Origin: Actinomycetes bacterium | GTDB taxonomy: Bacteria > Actinomycetota > Actinomycetes > Actinomycetales > Actinomycetaceae | Length of the DNA stretch: 9,280 nucleotides | Reading direction: 5' to 3' | Assembly: GCA_023426345.1 (NCBI GenBank) | Contig: JAFAAX010000122.1 | Span: 1-9,280, forward strand | In this document: piece after piece, positions 6,684 to 9,280 of the stretch | Layout: every line of letters begins with the position of its first letter | Numbering within the stretch: position 1 is the first letter of the stretch | The notes under the pieces: model-generated | What the model was told of the DNA's origin: nothing | The model's input: the letters and a program-made list of their open reading frames with translations, nothing else | Database searches by the model: none | Position numbers and translations under genes: made by a program

Positions 6684-7148
6684 TCAGCGGACGTCCCGGT
6701 CCTCGTCGGGCTCGGCGGCGTCCTGGTCCTCGTCGTCGCGCCGGTACGGGTCCGCGTCCCCGGCGTACGGGGCGCCCTGGGCGGACCTGGCGATCTCCGC
6801 GTCGCGGGCGCGCGCCGCGGTGACCGCGTCCTCCAGGGAGGCCGCCGTCTCCGGGAGTGCGTCAGGGATGAACTCCAGGGTCGGGGTCAGCCGGATGCCG
6901 AGCGCCTTGCCCACCTCGGAGCGGATGATCCCCGCCGCCGAGGCGAAGGCCCGGGCGGCGTCCGACCGGTCGTCCTGGTCCCCGAGCACCGTGTAGAAGA
7001 CCGAGGCGTGCTGGAGGTCCCCCGTCACGCGGACGTCGGTGATGGTGACGAATCCGAGCCTGGGGTCCTTGACGCGCCGGCCGAGCAGCCCCGCGACGGT
7101 CTGCTGGATGCGGTCCTCGACCTTGTGCACCCGCGTGGGGTCAGCCAT
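6684..7148 (-). CDS. rbfA: 30S ribosome-binding factor A
   Basis: RbfA binds the 30S subunit and aids late 16S rRNA maturation; in E. coli it is also needed for cold adaptation. The 154-residue protein begins MADPTRVHKVEDRIQQTVAGLL and contains VKDPRLGFVTITDVRVTGDLQHASVFYTV across residues 26-54, the core of the KH-type fold. FASAAGIIRSEVGKALGIRLTPTLEFIPD follows at 68-96. The region after about residue 125 is an acidic, Asp/Glu/Arg-rich tail ending DEDRDVR, probably disordered. The ATG at 7148 has an overlapping GGAGGAG site directly upstream. The frame stays open upstream to 7385, but that would run through the infB end and the intergenic hairpin and add no conserved sequence. It sits between infB and truB, the usual place. 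Confidence 0.97.
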   Translation of the reverse strand: MADPTRVHKVEDRIQQTVAGLLGRRVKDPRLGFVTITDVRVTGDLQHASVFYTVLGDQDDRSDAARAFASAAGIIRSEVGKALGIRLTPTLEFIPDALPETAASLEDAVTAARARDAEIARSAQGAPYAGDADPYRRDDEDQDAAEPDEDRDVR

Positions 7149-7236
7149 GTCTCCTCCTCGTGCCGGGTCGTCCCCGAGTCGTGCCGGACGGGCCGGCGGT
7201 TCCGGCCTCCCATCGTAGTGGCCGCGGGGACGACGA

Positions 7237-7273
7237 CGCCCCCTCCGGGAACCCGGGGTTCCGGAAGGGGGCG
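7237..7273 (-). terminator. Long GC-rich hairpin between infB and rbfA
   Basis: The arms 7237-7254 and 7255-7273 form about 15-16 pairs with two single-base bulges and a small terminal loop. The hairpin starts 28 bases after the infB stop and ends 89 bases before the rbfA start. No T-tract follows it. It may be a partial terminator or processing site that sets the ratio of IF2 to downstream products. Confidence 0.55.
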
Positions 7274-7277
7274 CCGC

Positions 7278-7294
7278 CCTCGTCGATCGACGGG
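7278..7294 (-). repeat. 17-nt palindromic repeat, copy after infB
   Basis: This is identical to 4662-4678 and begins six bases after the infB stop. Here the small stem around GATC can be extended to seven pairs with one bulged A, and the long hairpin at 7237-7273 follows within five bases. Confidence 0.6.
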
Positions 7295-7300
7295 GTCCGA

Positions 7301-9280
7301 TCAGACGCGCGGCTTCTCCCGCATCTCCCAGGTCTCGATGACGTCGCCCTCGGCGATGTCCTTGTACCCGAGCGTGATGCCGCACTCGTAGCCCTCGCGG
7401 ACCTCCGTGACGTCGTCCTTCTCACGGCGCAGGGACTGGATCTCCAGGTTGGCGGCCACCACCACGCCGTCGCGGACCAGGCGCGCCTTGGTGCCGCGCT
7501 TGATGGTGCCCGACCGGACGATCGAGCCCGCGATGGACCCGAACTTGCCGGAGTGGAAGACCTGGCGGACCTCCGCCGAGCCCAGGGCCGCCTCCTCGTA
7601 GACCGGCTTGAGCATGCCCTTGAGCGCCGCCTCGACGTCGTCGATGGCCGCGTAGATCACGTTGTAGTACTTGATCTCCACGCCCTCCGCGTCCGCCATC
7701 TCGGCGACGCGCTCGGCTGGGCGGACGTTGAAGGCGATGATGACCGCCTTGTCCACCGTGGCCAGGTTGACGTCGTTCTGCGTGATGGCGCCGACCCCGC
7801 GGTGGATGATCCGCAGCTGGACCTCGTCGCCGACATCGATGCGCAGCAGCGAGTCCTCCAGGGCCTCGACCGCGCCGGACACGTCGCCCTTGATGATGAG
7901 GTTGAGGGTGTCGACCTCGCCCTCCTTGAGGACCTTGTCGAAGTCCTCCAGGGAGACGCGCTTGCGGCGCTTGGCCAGCAGGGCGGCGCGCTCGGCGGCC
8001 TCGCGCTTGTCGGCGATCTGGCGGGCCGTGCGGTCGTCGGGGGCGACCAGGAACGAGTCGCCGGCGCGCGGCACGGAGGTGAGGCCGATGACCTGGACCG
8101 GACGCGCCGGCAAGGCCTCGGGCAGCTCGTTGCCGTACTCGTCGAACATGGCGCGGACCCGGCCGTGGGCCGCGCCCACGACCACCGCGTCGCCCACGTG
8201 CAGCGTGCCGCGCTGGACGAGCATCGTCGCCACCGCGCCGCGCCCCTTGTCCAGGTTCGCCTCGATGGCCACGCCGCGCGCGTCCGTGTCGGGGTTGGCC
8301 CGCAGGTCCAGGGCCGCGTCGGCCGTCAGCAGGACGGCCTCGAGCAGCTCCTTGATGCCCGTGCGCTGCTTGGCGGAGACGTCGACGAACATCACGTCGC
8401 CGCCGTACTCCTCCGCGACCAGGCCGTACTCGGTGAGCTGGGAGCGGATCTTCTGCGGATTCGCGTCCTCCTTGTCCACCTTGTTGACGGCCACCACGAT
8501 CGGCACGTCCGCCGCCTGCGCATGGTTGATCGCCTCGACCGTCTGCGGCATGACGCCGTCGTCGGCCGCGACCACCAGGATCGCGATGTCGGTGACCTCC
8601 GCGCCGCGGGCGCGCATGGCCGTGAAGGCCTCGTGGCCCGGCGTGTCGATGAAGGTGATCGGACGGGACTCGCCGTCGATGTCGACCTTCACCTGGTAGG
8701 CGCCGATGTGCTGCGTGATGCCGCCGTGCTCGGCCGCGACGACGTCCGTGTGGCGGATGGCGTCCAGCAGCTTCGTCTTGCCGTGGTCGACGTGGCCCAT
8801 GACGGTGACCACCGGCGGACGGGGCACCAGGTGCTCCTCGTCGTCCAGCTCCTCCGCCTCCAGGTCGATGTCGAAGGACTCCAGCAACTCGCGGTCCTCG
8901 TCCTCGGGGGAGACGACCTTGACGTCGTAGCCGAGCTCCGCGCCCAGGGCCTCGAAGGTGTCCTGGTCCAGGGACTGGGTGGCCGTCGCCATCTCACCGA
9001 GGTGGAAGAGCACGGTCACCAGCGCCGCCGGATTGACGTCGATCTTGTCCGCGAGGTCCGCCAACGAGGCGCCCTGGCGGATCCGGATCTCCTGGCCGTT
9101 GCCGCGCGGGATCGACACGCCGCCGATCGCCGGGGCGCTCTGCTGCTCGAACTCCTGGCGCTTCGCGCGCTTCGACTTGCGTCCGCGCTGGGATCGGCCG
9201 CCGCCGCGCCCGAAGGCGCCCGGCGTGGAGCCGCGACCGCCACGGCCGCCGCCGCGCGGGGCTCCCGCGAAGCCGCCGAC
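7301..9280 (-). CDS. infB: Translation initiation factor IF-2, N-terminal part missing
   Basis: IF2 is the GTPase that brings initiator fMet-tRNA to the 30S subunit and promotes subunit joining. The last 659 residues are visible; the frame is open to the right edge, so the true start lies outside. Residues 1-41 are Gly/Arg-rich and then Lys/Arg-rich, as expected for the disordered N-terminal region of actinobacterial IF2. A conserved IF2 N2-like domain follows (about 55-125). The G domain shows GHVDHGKT (162-169), GGIT (186-189), DTPGHE (212-217), NKVD (266-269) and SAK (302-304), so all five GTPase motifs are intact. The C-terminal half holds domains II-IV, ending with GKFGSIAGSIVRSGTIKRG and the fMet-tRNA-binding C2 domain, which contains YECGITLGY. 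The stop is TGA at 7303-7301. The downstream rbfA and truB follow standard bacterial order. Confidence 0.99.
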   Translation of the reverse strand, partial: VGGFAGAPRGGGRGGRGSTPGAFGRGGGRSQRGRKSKRAKRQEFEQQSAPAIGGVSIPRGNGQEIRIRQGASLADLADKIDVNPAALVTVLFHLGEMATATQSLDQDTFEALGAELGYDVKVVSPEDEDRELLESFDIDLEAEELDDEEHLVPRPPVVTVMGHVDHGKTKLLDAIRHTDVVAAEHGGITQHIGAYQVKVDIDGESRPITFIDTPGHEAFTAMRARGAEVTDIAILVVAADDGVMPQTVEAINHAQAADVPIVVAVNKVDKEDANPQKIRSQLTEYGLVAEEYGGDVMFVDVSAKQRTGIKELLEAVLLTADAALDLRANPDTDARGVAIEANLDKGRGAVATMLVQRGTLHVGDAVVVGAAHGRVRAMFDEYGNELPEALPARPVQVIGLTSVPRAGDSFLVAPDDRTARQIADKREAAERAALLAKRRKRVSLEDFDKVLKEGEVDTLNLIIKGDVSGAVEALEDSLLRIDVGDEVQLRIIHRGVGAITQNDVNLATVDKAVIIAFNVRPAERVAEMADAEGVEIKYYNVIYAAIDDVEAALKGMLKPVYEEAALGSAEVRQVFHSGKFGSIAGSIVRSGTIKRGTKARLVRDGVVVAANLEIQSLRREKDDVTEVREGYECGITLGYKDIAEGDVIETWEMREKPRV

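Noticed and set aside
4682..6823. 713-residue open frame on the plus strand opposite ribF and truB
   Set aside because: It is an antisense shadow: low-complexity, no domain, and it covers two clear genes on the other strand.
7149..7385. Upstream extension of rbfA to give 233 residues
   Set aside because: The added part overlaps the infB 3' end and the intergenic hairpin, shows no RbfA similarity, and bypasses the good ribosome site before 7148.
1..9280. CRISPR array, insertion sequence, tRNA or phage genes
   Set aside because: There are no regularly spaced repeats, transposase motifs, tRNA-like cloverleaf segments or integrase/phage proteins. The window is conserved housekeeping sequence with one unknown gene.

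Overview
The window is a high-GC stretch (roughly 70% G+C by eye) in which every supported gene lies on the minus strand. It should be read from right to left. Gene order and protein signatures match the conserved actinobacterial nusA-infB cluster: infB, rbfA, truB, ribF, rpsO, pnp, then an M16 zinc protease. The glycine/arginine-rich N-terminal stretch of IF2, GTG starts, strong C/G third positions and U-tract-free hairpins all fit Actinomycetota. Genus and family cannot be assigned safely from the sequence alone.

Layout, in transcription order: (1) 9280-7301, infB, 5' end cut off by the window edge. (2) 7300-7149, a spacer with a short palindrome and a long GC-rich hairpin. (3) 7148-6684 rbfA, one base from (4) 6682-5720 truB, then a 39-base gap to (5) 5680-4691 ribF. 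(6) 4690-4467, a spacer with a second copy of the palindrome and a structured leader before (7) 4466-4197 rpsO. (8) 4196-3977, a spacer dense in hairpins, before (9) 3976-1625 pnp. (10) 1624-1472, a spacer with a 15-bp perfect hairpin after pnp. (11) 1471-800, an unrecognised four-helix membrane protein. (12) 803-1, an M16 peptidase that overlaps it by four bases and runs off the left edge.

The core genes serve translation and RNA metabolism: initiation (IF2), 30S maturation (RbfA, S15), tRNA pseudouridylation (TruB) and RNA decay (PNPase). RibF, which makes FMN and FAD, is a common passenger in this cluster. The M16 peptidase commonly follows pnp in actinobacteria; the small membrane protein between them is the least explained gene here.

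I found no sign of a new defence system, mobile element, CRISPR array or biosynthetic cluster. The points worth a second look are regulatory and structural: a possible S15-responsive leader, the chain of hairpins between rpsO and pnp, a 17-nt palindromic repeat placed just after two stop codons, and the unknown membrane protein coupled to the protease.
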